From: DATHBP01 sp035296085 | GTDB taxonomy: Bacteria > Actinomycetota > Actinomycetes > Propionibacteriales > Nocardioidaceae | Length of the DNA stretch: 23,133 nt | Assembly: GCA_035296085.1 (NCBI GenBank) | Contig: DATHBP010000224.1 | Span: 1 to 23,133, forward strand | Direction: 5' to 3' | Part shown: positions 6,562 to 13,891 of the stretch, piece by piece | How the letters are laid out: the number at the start of each line of letters is the position of its first letter | Position numbering within the stretch: position 1 is the stretch's first letter | The notes under the pieces: generated by a model | What the model was told of the DNA's origin: nothing | What the model saw: the letters and a program-made list of their open reading frames with translations, nothing else | The model's database searches: none | Program-made: the position numbers and the translations under genes

Positions 6562-7764
6562 TCAGCCGAACGGGTCCAGGCCGTTGAGCGGGAACACCGC
6601 CGACCTGGTTGCCTGCACCGAGCGGTCGAGCCGGTTGTCGGGGTCGAAACCCTGCATCCACGGTCGGTAGGTGATGTCGGCCCCGTCGGTCATCCGTTCG
6701 GGCGCCGCCCGACCGAGACTGCTGCGCACGTGCTCGCGCCACTCGCCCGGGGTTGCCAGCGTCTCGTCGAGCGGTCGCCCGCTCACCGTCGCCAGCAGAT
6801 GCGTCCACGAGCGCGGGACCACATCCACGATCGCGTAACCACCGCCGCCGGTCGCCAGCCATCGCCCCTCGCACAGCTCGTGGGCGAGACCGTGGATCTG
6901 CTGGTACGCAGCGCGCTGCCCGTCGACGCTGAGCTCGAGATGCGCGAGCGGGTCGACGCGGTGGCTGTCGCAGCCCTGCTGGGTGACGAGGACGTCCGGG
7001 GCGAACTGCCGCAGCAGCGGGGGCACGACACCGGAGAACGCCCGCAGCCAGCCCGCGTCGCCGGTGCCCGGTGGCAACGCCACGTTGACCGCCGAGCCGG
7101 CAGCGTCGACGCCGCCGGTCTCGCTCGGGTAACCGGTGCCGGGGAACAGCGTGAGCGGCGACTCGTGCAGGCTGATCGTCAGGACGCGCGGGTCGTCGTA
7201 GAACACCGCTTGCACGCCGTCGCCGTGATGCACGTCGAGGTCGACGTAGCCGACGCGCTGAGCACCGGCGCCGAGCAGCCACTGGATCGCGACCGCGACG
7301 TCGTTGTAGATGCAGAACCCGCTCGCGTTGCCCGGCATTGCGTGATGCAGCCCGCCGGCGATGTTCGCAGCGTGCAGCACCTCGCCGCTCCAGACTTGCC
7401 GCGCCGCCTCGACCGAGGCGCCGACGACGTGGGCCGACGCCGTGTGCATCCCTGCGAACGTCGGGTTGTCCGAGGTGCCAAGGCCGTAGGAGTAGTCGAG
7501 GAGCCTAGGCGACCGCGCCGCCCGTTGCACTGCGTCGATGTAGGCGTCCGAGTGCACGCTTGCCACCACGTCGTCGTCGGCGACCGGCGCCGGCATGACG
7601 GCCAGTCCTCGCGGGCCGACCACCTCGAGCGAGCGGGCGAGCCGCATGGTCAGGTCGACGCGCACGGGCGCCAGCGGGTGCTTCGGACCGAAGTTGTAGT
7701 GCGTCAACTGCTCGTCGAAGACGACACATGACGGACAACCCGTCGCCGGACCCCGGGCGGGCAA
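6562..7764 (-). CDS. acuC: AcuC-type class I histone-deacetylase-family protein deacetylase
   Basis: A zinc-dependent deacetylase of the AcuC/HDAC superfamily, about 400 residues. AcuC proteins remove acetyl groups from lysines, classically on acetyl-CoA synthetase. Visible features are HYNFGPKHPLAPVR near the N-terminus, the tandem catalytic histidines H140-H141 (GGLHHAMPG), zinc ligands D177 and H179 (YVDLDVHHGDG), D266 (QQGCDSHRVDP), and the catalytic tyrosine Y310 (TGGGGY). No ATG or GTG in frame gives a sensible N-terminus. The best start is TTG at 7764, with AAGGG 9 nt upstream and 5 nt after the proline dehydrogenase stop; the in-frame codons further up lie inside that gene. Translation is probably coupled to proline dehydrogenase. 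The neighbourhood contains no acetyl-CoA synthetase or acetyltransferase gene. Confidence 0.9.
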   Translation of the reverse strand: MPARGPATGCPSCVVFDEQLTHYNFGPKHPLAPVRVDLTMRLARSLEVVGPRGLAVMPAPVADDDVVASVHSDAYIDAVQRAARSPRLLDYSYGLGTSDNPTFAGMHTASAHVVGASVEAARQVWSGEVLHAANIAGGLHHAMPGNASGFCIYNDVAVAIQWLLGAGAQRVGYVDLDVHHGDGVQAVFYDDPRVLTISLHESPLTLFPGTGYPSETGGVDAAGSAVNVALPPGTGDAGWLRAFSGVVPPLLRQFAPDVLVTQQGCDSHRVDPLAHLELSVDGQRAAYQQIHGLAHELCEGRWLATGGGGYAIVDVVPRSWTHLLATVSGRPLDETLATPGEWREHVRSSLGRAAPERMTDGADITYRPWMQGFDPDNRLDRSVQATRSAVFPLNGLDPFG

Positions 7765-7769
7765 CCGGC

Positions 7770-8702
7770 TCAGCCCTTGCTCGCCAGCGAGCGCAGGAAG
7801 AACGCGACGTTCGCCGGGCGCTCGGCGAGCCGGCGCATCAGATAGCCGTACCACTGGTCGCCGTAGGGCACGTAGACGCGCACGCGCTCCCCCGCTTCCG
7901 CGAGTCGCAGCTGCTCACTCGGGCGTACGCCGTAGAGCATCTGGAACTCATACGATCCGCCGGCCCGGCCGTACCGCGCGGTGAGCGCACCGGCGATGCG
8001 GATGAGGCGCGGGTCGTGGGTGGCGATCATCGGGTAACCGTTGCCACGCATCATCACCTTCAGGCATCGCACGTAGGACCGGTCTACGTCGAGCTTGTCC
8101 TGGTAGGCGACCGACTCGGGCTCCTTGTAAGCGCCCTTGCACAGGCGTACCCGCGAGCCGTCGTAGGACAGGTCGCGGCAGTCTGCCTCGGTGCGGTGCA
8201 GCTGTGACTGCAGCACAGCGCCGGTCTCCGGAAAGTCCTGACGGAGCTCGTGGAGGATCTCCAGGGTGGAGTCGGTGGTGGTGTGGTCCTCCATGTCGAG
8301 GGTCACCGTCGTACCGGCGTTGCGGGCGGCGTGGCAGATCGAGCGGGCGTTGTCGAGAGCGATCTTGGCGCCGGTGCCGGGCAGCGCCTGCCCGACCGCG
8401 GATAGCTTGACCGAGATCTCCGCGCTCGAGGTCAGGCCCGCCTCGGCGAGCCGGCCGAGCACGCTCAGGTAGGCATCGGCATTGCCGTCGGCCTGCTGCC
8501 GGTCCAGGGTGTCCTCGCCGAGGTGGTCCAGGCTGATGAGCAGCCCGTCGCTGTGCAAAGCCGCAGCGGTCCGCACCGCGTCGTCCACCGACTCGCCGGC
8601 CACGAACCTCGACACGATCCCGCTCGAGACCGGCATGGCGCTCACGATGCGTTTGACCGAGTCGCTTCGAGAAAGTCCGAGCAGGGCGGGTCGCAGCACC
8701 AC
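7770..8702 (-). CDS. Proline dehydrogenase (FAD-dependent)
   Basis: A monofunctional 310-residue proline dehydrogenase that oxidises proline to pyrroline-5-carboxylate and passes electrons to the quinone pool. The FAD-binding beta-alpha barrel shows SVKLSAVG (97-104), DMEDH (136-140), RLCKGAYKEP (186-195), ATHDPRLI (227-234) and EFQMLYGVRP (252-261). The C-terminal substrate helix YGYLMRRLAERPAN (285-298) carries the arginine pair R290-R291. The GTG at 8702 is preceded by GGGAGG at 7 nt; a second GTG follows directly. A TAGCCT hexamer at 8756-8751 could be its -10. Pyrroline-5-carboxylate dehydrogenase is not in the window, so the partner gene lies elsewhere. acuC follows after 5 nt. Confidence 0.94.
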   Translation of the reverse strand: MVLRPALLGLSRSDSVKRIVSAMPVSSGIVSRFVAGESVDDAVRTAAALHSDGLLISLDHLGEDTLDRQQADGNADAYLSVLGRLAEAGLTSSAEISVKLSAVGQALPGTGAKIALDNARSICHAARNAGTTVTLDMEDHTTTDSTLEILHELRQDFPETGAVLQSQLHRTEADCRDLSYDGSRVRLCKGAYKEPESVAYQDKLDVDRSYVRCLKVMMRGNGYPMIATHDPRLIRIAGALTARYGRAGGSYEFQMLYGVRPSEQLRLAEAGERVRVYVPYGDQWYGYLMRRLAERPANVAFFLRSLASKG

Positions 8703-8794
8703 GTTCGTTCCTCCCGAGCTCCCCGAGGCAGCGTCGTCTCGGCCGGGCTCAGGCTACGCGGTGCCCCCGTCGCAGCGAGCGCGCACGATCCACC

Positions 8795-9529
8795 TCAGGC
8801 GGTACGGCGCCGCAGCGTCGCGGCACCCAGGCCGATCGCCGCGGCCACGAACAGTGCAACGACCGCGAGGTCCCTGCCAATTGCCGCGGCGCCGGCGCCG
8901 GCCGTGACACCTTGCATCGCGTCCACGGCGTAGGAGAGCGGCAAGGCGTTCGACAGCACCTCGAGGACGTCGGGTAGCGCCTCTCGGGGGACGAAGAGCC
9001 CGCACAGCAGCACCTGGGGCAGCACGAGCGCGGGCATGAACTGCACCGCCTGGAACTCCGTCTCCGCAAACGCGGACACGAACAACCCGAGCACGGTGCC
9101 CAGCACCGCGTCGAGCACCGCCACGGAGGTGAGCACCCACACCGACCCCTCAACGTGCATGTCGAGCAAGCCGACCGACAGGCCGACGGCGACCGTCGCC
9201 TGCACCAAGGCCACCGCCCCGAAGGCGAGCGCGTAGCCGAGGAGCAGGTCGAGCTTGTGCAGCGGCATCGACAACAGCCGCTCCAGCGTCCCCGACGACC
9301 GCTCGCGCAACGTCGTTACCGAGGTAACGAGGAACATCACGATGAACGGGAACATCGCGAGCATGGGGGGGCCGAAGCGGTCGAAGATGACGTCCGAGCC
9401 GTCAAACATCCACCACATCAATGTGAGCAACAAGCACGGGACGACGAGCATCATCGCGATCGTCCGCGGGTCACGGCGGAGCTGCGTGAGCACCCGGCGG
9501 ACCACCGCGAGCGTGATCGGGAGGCTCAT
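8795..9529 (-). CDS. ABC-2 type transporter permease
   Basis: A 244-residue integral membrane protein with about six hydrophobic segments (roughly residues 23-42, 55-74, 96-122, 131-154, 163-181 and 221-238). Between the second and third lies the ABC-2 motif RERSSGTLERLLSMPL (75-90), and LPLSYAVDAMQGV (197-209) is also typical of drug/daunorubicin-type exporters. The ATG at 9529 overlaps the stop of the ATPase gene (ATGA), so the two subunits are co-translated. It presumably forms a homodimeric export channel driven by that ATPase. The substrate is unknown. Confidence 0.92.
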   Translation of the reverse strand: MSLPITLAVVRRVLTQLRRDPRTIAMMLVVPCLLLTLMWWMFDGSDVIFDRFGPPMLAMFPFIVMFLVTSVTTLRERSSGTLERLLSMPLHKLDLLLGYALAFGAVALVQATVAVGLSVGLLDMHVEGSVWVLTSVAVLDAVLGTVLGLFVSAFAETEFQAVQFMPALVLPQVLLCGLFVPREALPDVLEVLSNALPLSYAVDAMQGVTAGAGAAAIGRDLAVVALFVAAAIGLGAATLRRRTA

Positions 9530-10260
9530 GCCGCTGCCCCCGCCGTGCTGACGAGGTCGAGGAACGCTCCCTCTATGTCAGCGGCCCCGGTGCGGGCGAG
9601 CAGTGCTGACGGCGAGTCGTCCGCGAGGATCTCGCCTTCGCGCATGAGCAGCAGCCGTTGACAGCGCTCGGCCTCGTCCATCACGTGGCTTGACACCAAG
9701 ACGGTCGTGCCGGCGTCCGCAAGCCGGTGGAACAACGCCCACAGGTCCCGGCGCAGCACCGGGTCCAGCCCGACCGTCGGTTCGTCCAGCACGAGCACTC
9801 GCGGGCTGCCGAGCAGTGCGGCGGCGAGAGAGACTCGCGACCGCTGCCCGCCGGAGAGCCGCGCTACGACGTTGTCGGCGTATCCGCGCAGGTCCACCTG
9901 ATCGAGCACGCGGTCGACGTCGCTGGTCGGCGCACCGAGGACGGCGGCGAAGAAGCGGAGGTTCTCGCGAACGGTCAAGTCGGCGTACACGCTGGCCGCC
10001 TGGGTGACATAACCGACGGTGTGCCGCAGCTCTGCACTGCCGGCGGGTCGGCCGAGAACGAGCACGTCCCCCGAAGCCACCCGCTGCACGCCGACGAGCG
10101 CGCGCATCAGCGTGCTCTTGCCACAACCGGACGGCCCGAGCAGGCCGGTCACCTGCCCGGCCGGTATCGAGAAGCTCAGCTGGCGCAGCACGGCACGGCC
10201 GGATCGGACCACGATGAGGTCGCGTACCTGGACGCTGGCGCTGCCAGAGTTATTCATCAT
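9526..10260 (-). CDS. ABC transporter ATP-binding protein (DrrA-like exporter ATPase)
   Basis: A 244-residue nucleotide-binding subunit. It has Walker A GPSGCGKST (42-50), a Q-loop in YVTQAASVYADLTVREN, signature LSGGQRSRVSLA (135-146), Walker B RVLVLDEP with catalytic E160, and the switch histidine H192 in VLVSSHVMDEAERC. The frame is open to 10467, but ATG 10260 (MMNNSGSASVQVRDL) is chosen because an apparent leaderless promoter ends there: TTGACG, 18 bp, CATATT, 6 nt to ATG. A second ATG follows at 10257. GGAGG is 12 nt upstream, rather far. The start codon lies inside a 20-bp palindrome likely bound by the nearby TetR protein. It pairs with the overlapping permease gene downstream. Confidence 0.93.
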   Translation of the reverse strand: MMNNSGSASVQVRDLIVVRSGRAVLRQLSFSIPAGQVTGLLGPSGCGKSTLMRALVGVQRVASGDVLVLGRPAGSAELRHTVGYVTQAASVYADLTVRENLRFFAAVLGAPTSDVDRVLDQVDLRGYADNVVARLSGGQRSRVSLAAALLGSPRVLVLDEPTVGLDPVLRRDLWALFHRLADAGTTVLVSSHVMDEAERCQRLLLMREGEILADDSPSALLARTGAADIEGAFLDLVSTAGAAA

Positions 10261-10270
10261 GTGATGAATA
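10251..10270. promoter_or_regulatory. 20-bp palindrome, candidate TetR operator over the ABC ATPase start
   Basis: TATTCATCATGTGATGAATA: two perfect 9-bp arms around a central TG. Size and symmetry are typical of TetR-family operators. It covers part of the -10 and the ATG of the ABC ATPase gene, so bound protein would block initiation. The TetR gene lies two genes upstream on the same strand. No second copy was noticed in the window. Confidence 0.65.
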
Positions 10271-10296
10271 TGCCTCCGGGCTGGGTCGCCCGTCAA
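10267..10296 (-). promoter_or_regulatory. Predicted leaderless promoter of the ABC transporter genes
   Basis: Minus strand TTGACG (10296-10291) overlaps the TGA stop of the upstream gene. It is followed by an 18-bp spacer and CATATT (10272-10267), then six bases to the ATG at 10260. The -35 matches the consensus in five of six positions. Transcription would begin at or near the A of ATG. Confidence 0.5.
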
Positions 10297-11375
10297 GTCT
10301 GCCGGGGCGCCGGCAGTGCCAGGCCCGTCCCACCGTCGGTATACAGGCTTGCCAACCGGCGGTAGGTCCCGGGCGAGGACAACACGTCGGTGGTGTCCAC
10401 CGCCTGGTCGACGGCCCCGATGAGAGGCAGGTCGCACAGCTGCGGCTCCACCACAGTGCCGAGACATGCCTCCGCGAACCGGTCGGCCATGAGCACGTGA
10501 GCCGGCCGCGAGTGGAACTGCCGTACGGACGGGTCCAGCTCCTCGGTGAGCCCGGCCTCATTGTGCCGACGAGCGAGCGCGCTGTAGGCGCTGCTCAGGG
10601 CCGCCTCGCGGGCTGCCGGATCGACAGCTCGGAGCGCTTCGGACACGTAGCGGGGCAGTTCGTCGGGGTGTCGACCTTGTGCAAAAGCGGTGCCCAGCCA
10701 CTTGGCGTACGGGGCGTATCGGCGGTCGAGCAACAGGGCGAGCCGCATGACGTCTCGGGTCAACCGTGCCGCGATGACCGCCGAGCCGACCTCGTCACCG
10801 ATCTCGGCCGTGCGGGCGACAAACGCCTCCTCTTGCGCGAGGCGGCGCCACTGGCAGGCCAGTAACCAACGCCATACCTGGTCGGGATACCACGACAAGG
10901 TGTCGCGCACTCGCGCCAGCGCGCCAGAGTCGTCGGCGTAGACCGCTCCCGCTACGACGCCCAGCAAGCGCTGCTGAGGGGTGAGCAGCCAGTCCAGGGT
11001 TGACATCCCGGCTGTGGCGTCCACTCCTAGCTGGTCGACGAGCCAGCGCGACAGCGACGTGACGGTGACGTGGTGGCTGACCGGTTGGGCGTCCCAACCG
11101 AAACGCACCGGCCAGCCACGGAACCGCTCCGGGAGCGCATCTTCGAGCAGGCTGCGGACTTCGAACACCTCGTCTTCGTCCGCGAGGAAAACGAGCAGCC
11201 GGGGCCCCCACCCGTGGTCGGTGGAGCGCTCGGTGTCGTACCCGAGTACGTCGGAGCCCCACCCGAGAAGCCCCGCGGAATGCACCCGCCCTGCCAGCAG
11301 CGGACGGACGACCTCGACGTAGAACGCTCGTGACAGCTCGGCCGCCGGCAGGAACGATGGGGCGGTCACAGTCAC
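10293..11375 (-). CDS. DUF4037-like (nucleotidyltransferase-fold) protein
   Basis: A 360-residue protein resembling the DUF4037 family, whose members look like nucleotidyltransferase-superfamily proteins. The N-terminal core holds SAGLLGWGSDVLGYDTERST (33-52) followed by DHGWGPRLLVFL, with acidic stretch LADEDE after it. This recalls the GS-x9-D pattern of nucleotidyltransferases, but the second acidic metal ligand is not obvious (Gly follows DH). The rest is helical. The GTG at 11375 is chosen because GGAGG lies 9 nt upstream. It sits between TetR (23-nt gap) and the ABC transporter, suggesting a shared role, perhaps modifying or sensing the transported compound. The substrate is unknown and activity unproven; assignment rests on motif memory. 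Confidence 0.7.
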   Translation of the reverse strand: MTVTAPSFLPAAELSRAFYVEVVRPLLAGRVHSAGLLGWGSDVLGYDTERSTDHGWGPRLLVFLADEDEVFEVRSLLEDALPERFRGWPVRFGWDAQPVSHHVTVTSLSRWLVDQLGVDATAGMSTLDWLLTPQQRLLGVVAGAVYADDSGALARVRDTLSWYPDQVWRWLLACQWRRLAQEEAFVARTAEIGDEVGSAVIAARLTRDVMRLALLLDRRYAPYAKWLGTAFAQGRHPDELPRYVSEALRAVDPAAREAALSSAYSALARRHNEAGLTEELDPSVRQFHSRPAHVLMADRFAEACLGTVVEPQLCDLPLIGAVDQAVDTTDVLSSPGTYRRLASLYTDGGTGLALPAPRQT

Positions 11376-11398
11376 AGCATCGTGCCTCCCCGGCCCGG

Positions 11399-11998
11399 TC
11401 AGCCGGTCAGGTAGCGCTGCAGCGTCGGGCCGAGCAGGCGTACGACCTCCTCAGGTGGCAGCGACGCCAACGGCTCGAGAGCCAGGACGTACCGCGCGAC
11501 GACGAGCCCGAGCAGCTGCGAGGCGACCAGCTGGACCCGCAGCTGGGCGTCCGGCGTTCCCAGCGCCTGGGCGACGGGAGGGAAGATCATCCGCAGCATG
11601 CCGTCCGCGAGGAGGTTGCCGGACGACTCGGACGCGAGACCGGAGCGGACCACCGCGAGCAGCGGCATTCGCGCTTTCGGGTCCTCCCAGATCGACAGGA
11701 ACGTCTCGATGAGCCGTACGCCGAGACCGTCGGCGCCCGCGGCGACGACACCGGGGATGACGACTCGTGGGTCGAACGGGATTTGCAGCGCAGCGAGGAA
11801 CAGGTCGTCCTTGCTCCCAAAGAAGTGGTGCACCAGAGCCGGGTCGACGCCAGCGGCAGCACCGACGGCGCGGATCGTCGTGCCGTCGTAGCCCTTGGCC
11901 GCGAACTCCGTCTGCGCCGCGGCGAGGATGTCGCTGCGGGTGTCGCCGCCGCCTGGCCGGCGGCCGGGGCCTCGCGACGCCTTAGCCCGCGAAGCCAT
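11399..11998 (-). CDS. TetR-family transcriptional regulator
   Basis: A 199-residue repressor-type protein. The N-terminal TetR HTH spans about residues 20-68: TRSDILAAAQTEFAAKGYDG, then TTIRAVGAAAGVDPALVHHF and FGSKDDLF. The C-terminal ligand domain has the actinobacterial TetR_C pattern, including LLADGMLRMIFPPVAQALG and LVASQLLGLVVARYVLALEPL. The ATG at 11998 lies inside the end of the TIM-barrel gene (17-nt overlap), so its expression may depend on transcription from there. The likely target is the 20-bp palindrome at the ABC ATPase start, two genes downstream. Ligand unknown, presumably the exported molecule or a related compound. Confidence 0.93.
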   Translation of the reverse strand: MASRAKASRGPGRRPGGGDTRSDILAAAQTEFAAKGYDGTTIRAVGAAAGVDPALVHHFFGSKDDLFLAALQIPFDPRVVIPGVVAAGADGLGVRLIETFLSIWEDPKARMPLLAVVRSGLASESSGNLLADGMLRMIFPPVAQALGTPDAQLRVQLVASQLLGLVVARYVLALEPLASLPPEEVVRLLGPTLQRYLTG

Positions 11999-12875
11999 GC
12001 ACCGCCTCGATCGAGCCGTCGCTCGACACCGCGTACGACGCCCGGTGCGGTGCGCTCAGGTGGTGCCGGGCGAAGGCGAGTGACTCCGCCAGGTCGGCCT
12101 CCCGCTCGTCTCGGCTGCCAGCGCGGCGGGTGTTGATCTCCACGACGACGCACCGGTCGAACTCCGCGTGGCCGAGCAGCTCGAGCAGCTGTGCGCACGG
12201 CTGGTCACCACGTCCGGGCACAAGGTGTTCGTCCTTCGCCGAGCCGGAGCCGTCGGCGAGATGCAGGTGCGCCAGCCGCTCGCCCAAGCTTGACGCCATC
12301 GCCAAGGCGTCGGACCCGGCGGTGGCGGTATGCGAGAGGTCGAGGGTGACGTTGGCATAGTCCTGCTCGGTCGGATCCCAGCTGGGCAGATAAGCCTGCA
12401 GCTCCTTGCCGGCAGCCCGCCAGGGAAACATGTTCTCGACCGCGAACACCACCCCGGTCTCCGCTTCCAGCCTGGCTATCCCCTCGACGAAGCCGTCCGC
12501 GTACTCCCGCTGCCAGCGAAACGGCGGGTGCACCACAACGACGCCCGCCCCGAGCCCGGCAGCCGTCGCCGCGCTCTTCTCGAGCTTCGCCCACAGGTCC
12601 GAGCCCCACACCCGCTGGGTGATGAGCAGGCACGGAGCGTGCACGGCACAGACCGGCAGCTGGTGGTAGTCCACCAACCGCGCCAACGCATCGCGGTCCT
12701 GGCTGACGGGGTCGATCCCCACCATGACCTCGATGGCGTCGTACCCGAGCCGGCTGCCCAGCTCGAACGCGCTGGTCGTCGACTCGGGGTAGACCGAGGC
12801 CGACGACAGCGCTACCAGGGCGCCGGCCCGCGGCGTGCCGGTGCCCGGTTGCGCGGGGTCATGGGCAGCGTCCAC
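11982..12875 (-). CDS. Sugar phosphate isomerase/epimerase-like TIM-barrel protein (AP endonuclease 2 family fold)
   Basis: About 297 residues with the PF01261-type TIM-barrel pattern. Beta-strand ends carry probable metal ligands: VVVVHPPFRWQREY, FAVENMFPW, VTLDLSHTATAGSD, LAHLHLADGSGSAKDEH and VVVEINT. Such proteins act on sugars, inositols or related compounds; the substrate is unknown. The open frame extends to 13637 but is antisense-free only by chance and runs through ppx. GTG 12875 is preferred because TACGCT sits exactly 7 nt upstream, fitting a leaderless start; GTG 12917 is an alternative adding 14 residues. It lies after ppx, an order that recalls Rv0496-Rv0498 in M. tuberculosis (from memory). 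Its stop lies 17 nt inside tetR. Confidence 0.83.
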   Translation of the reverse strand: MDAAHDPAQPGTGTPRAGALVALSSASVYPESTTSAFELGSRLGYDAIEVMVGIDPVSQDRDALARLVDYHQLPVCAVHAPCLLITQRVWGSDLWAKLEKSAATAAGLGAGVVVVHPPFRWQREYADGFVEGIARLEAETGVVFAVENMFPWRAAGKELQAYLPSWDPTEQDYANVTLDLSHTATAGSDALAMASSLGERLAHLHLADGSGSAKDEHLVPGRGDQPCAQLLELLGHAEFDRCVVVEINTRRAGSRDEREADLAESLAFARHHLSAPHRASYAVSSDGSIEAVHGFAG

Positions 12876-12882
12876 ACCAGCC

Positions 12883-12888
12883 AGCGTA
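12883..12888 (-). promoter_or_regulatory. -10 hexamer of apparent leaderless TIM-barrel transcript
   Basis: TACGCT on the minus strand fits TANNNT and ends 7 nt before the GTG at 12875. No ribosome site is visible, so this supports the chosen start. No convincing -35 is seen. Confidence 0.4.
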
Positions 12889-12925
12889 TTGGCCGGGCGA
12901 CAGGGCGGCTCGGCCACGACTGCGG

Positions 12926-13849
12926 TCAGAGCTGGTCGAGCTTCTCCAAGATCACGCCTTCGCGCAGCGCCCACGGGCATACCTCGAGGCCCGCGATGTC
13001 GAAGATGTCCATCACGGCGTCGGCTACCAGCGCTCCGGCCAATATCTGATGCGCCCGAGACGTCGACACTCCGGGCAGCGCAGCGGTCTCCGCCACGGTG
13101 TTGGTCCGCAGCCGCGGCAGTGCGCTGCGCAGCGGCGCACGCCCAAGCACCCGGCGGACCATCGGACCCTCTGCCGAGGGCGCCGCCCCGCAGATCCGGG
13201 CCAGTGAGCGGAACGTCTTGCTGGTCGCCACGAAGTGGTCGCTGCGTCCCGATCGCAGGACAGTTCCTGCGTCGGCGGCGATGCTGGCGCGGATATGGCG
13301 GCGCAGTGCCTTGACGTCGGGCTCGCTCGGTGGGTCGCCGGGCAGCCACTCGCGGGTCAGCCGGCCCGCTCCCAGCGGCAGACTCTGCTCCACCTCGGGA
13401 AACTCGTCGGCACCGGCGGCGATCTCCAGCGAACCGCCGCCGATGTCGAACACGAGCAGGCAGCCCGACGACCACCCGAACCACCGGCGTACGGCTAGAA
13501 ACGTCAGCTTCGCCTCTTCGCTGCCCGACATGATGCGCAGGTCGACGCCGGTCTTGACTCGAACTTTGTCCACCACACCGTCGACGTTCGACGCATCGCG
13601 GACCGCCGACGTCGCGAACGCGGTGACCGACTCGCACCCCTTGTCCTCGGCGGCGTCGAGCGCGTCGCCGATGAAGCTGATCAGCGCGTTGACGCCGACT
13701 CGGGCGAGCGCACCGTCACTGCCGATGTGCTCGGCGAGCCGCAGCTCCGACTTGTGCGAGTACGCGGGCAGCGGCGCCGCACCGCGGTGCGCGTCGACCA
13801 CGAGCAGGTGACCGGTGTTGGAGCCGATGTCGAGGACGCCGAGACGCAT
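12926..13849 (-). CDS. ppx: Ppx/GppA-family exopolyphosphatase / pppGpp phosphatase, short form
   Basis: A 307-residue ASKHA-fold phosphatase acting on polyphosphate or guanosine pentaphosphate. It has phosphate-loop 1 LGVLDIGSNTGHLLVVD (3-19), FATSAVRDASN (74-84), and the second loop VFDIGGGSLEIAAG. The protein stops after the ASKHA core and lacks the C-terminal HD-type domain of E. coli Ppx, like mycobacterial Ppx1/Ppx2. Which substrate it prefers cannot be read here. The ATG at 13849 is preceded by TAGCGT at 6 nt and no ribosome site, so the mRNA may be leaderless. It is divergent, by only 42 nt, from the cysteine-rich gene. The TIM-barrel gene follows after 50 nt. Confidence 0.92.
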   Translation of the reverse strand: MRLGVLDIGSNTGHLLVVDAHRGAAPLPAYSHKSELRLAEHIGSDGALARVGVNALISFIGDALDAAEDKGCESVTAFATSAVRDASNVDGVVDKVRVKTGVDLRIMSGSEEAKLTFLAVRRWFGWSSGCLLVFDIGGGSLEIAAGADEFPEVEQSLPLGAGRLTREWLPGDPPSEPDVKALRRHIRASIAADAGTVLRSGRSDHFVATSKTFRSLARICGAAPSAEGPMVRRVLGRAPLRSALPRLRTNTVAETAALPGVSTSRAHQILAGALVADAVMDIFDIAGLEVCPWALREGVILEKLDQL

Positions 13850-13855
13850 ACACCC

Positions 13856-13884
13856 ACGCTACTTCGCCATCGCGTCGTTAGGGT
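13856..13884. promoter_or_regulatory. Back-to-back leaderless promoters of ppx and the cysteine-rich gene
   Basis: TAGCGT on the minus strand (13861-13856) ends 6 nt before the ppx ATG. TAGGGT on the plus strand (13879-13884) ends 7 nt before the GTG at 13892. The two -10 hexamers are 17 bp apart, so each promoter's -35 zone overlaps the other's core. Confidence 0.45.
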
Positions 13885-13891
13885 GAGCGTC

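Noticed and set aside
7727..7729. ATG near the acuC N-terminus on the minus strand
   Set aside because: It is out of frame with the deacetylase, so TTG 7764 is kept as start.
6496..7731. 411-codon plus-strand open frame
   Set aside because: Antisense of acuC; composition is that of a complementary-frame artefact.
12876..13637. N-terminal extension of the TIM-barrel frame
   Set aside because: It runs through ppx in another frame and has no recognisable domain; a leaderless start at 12875 explains the gene better.
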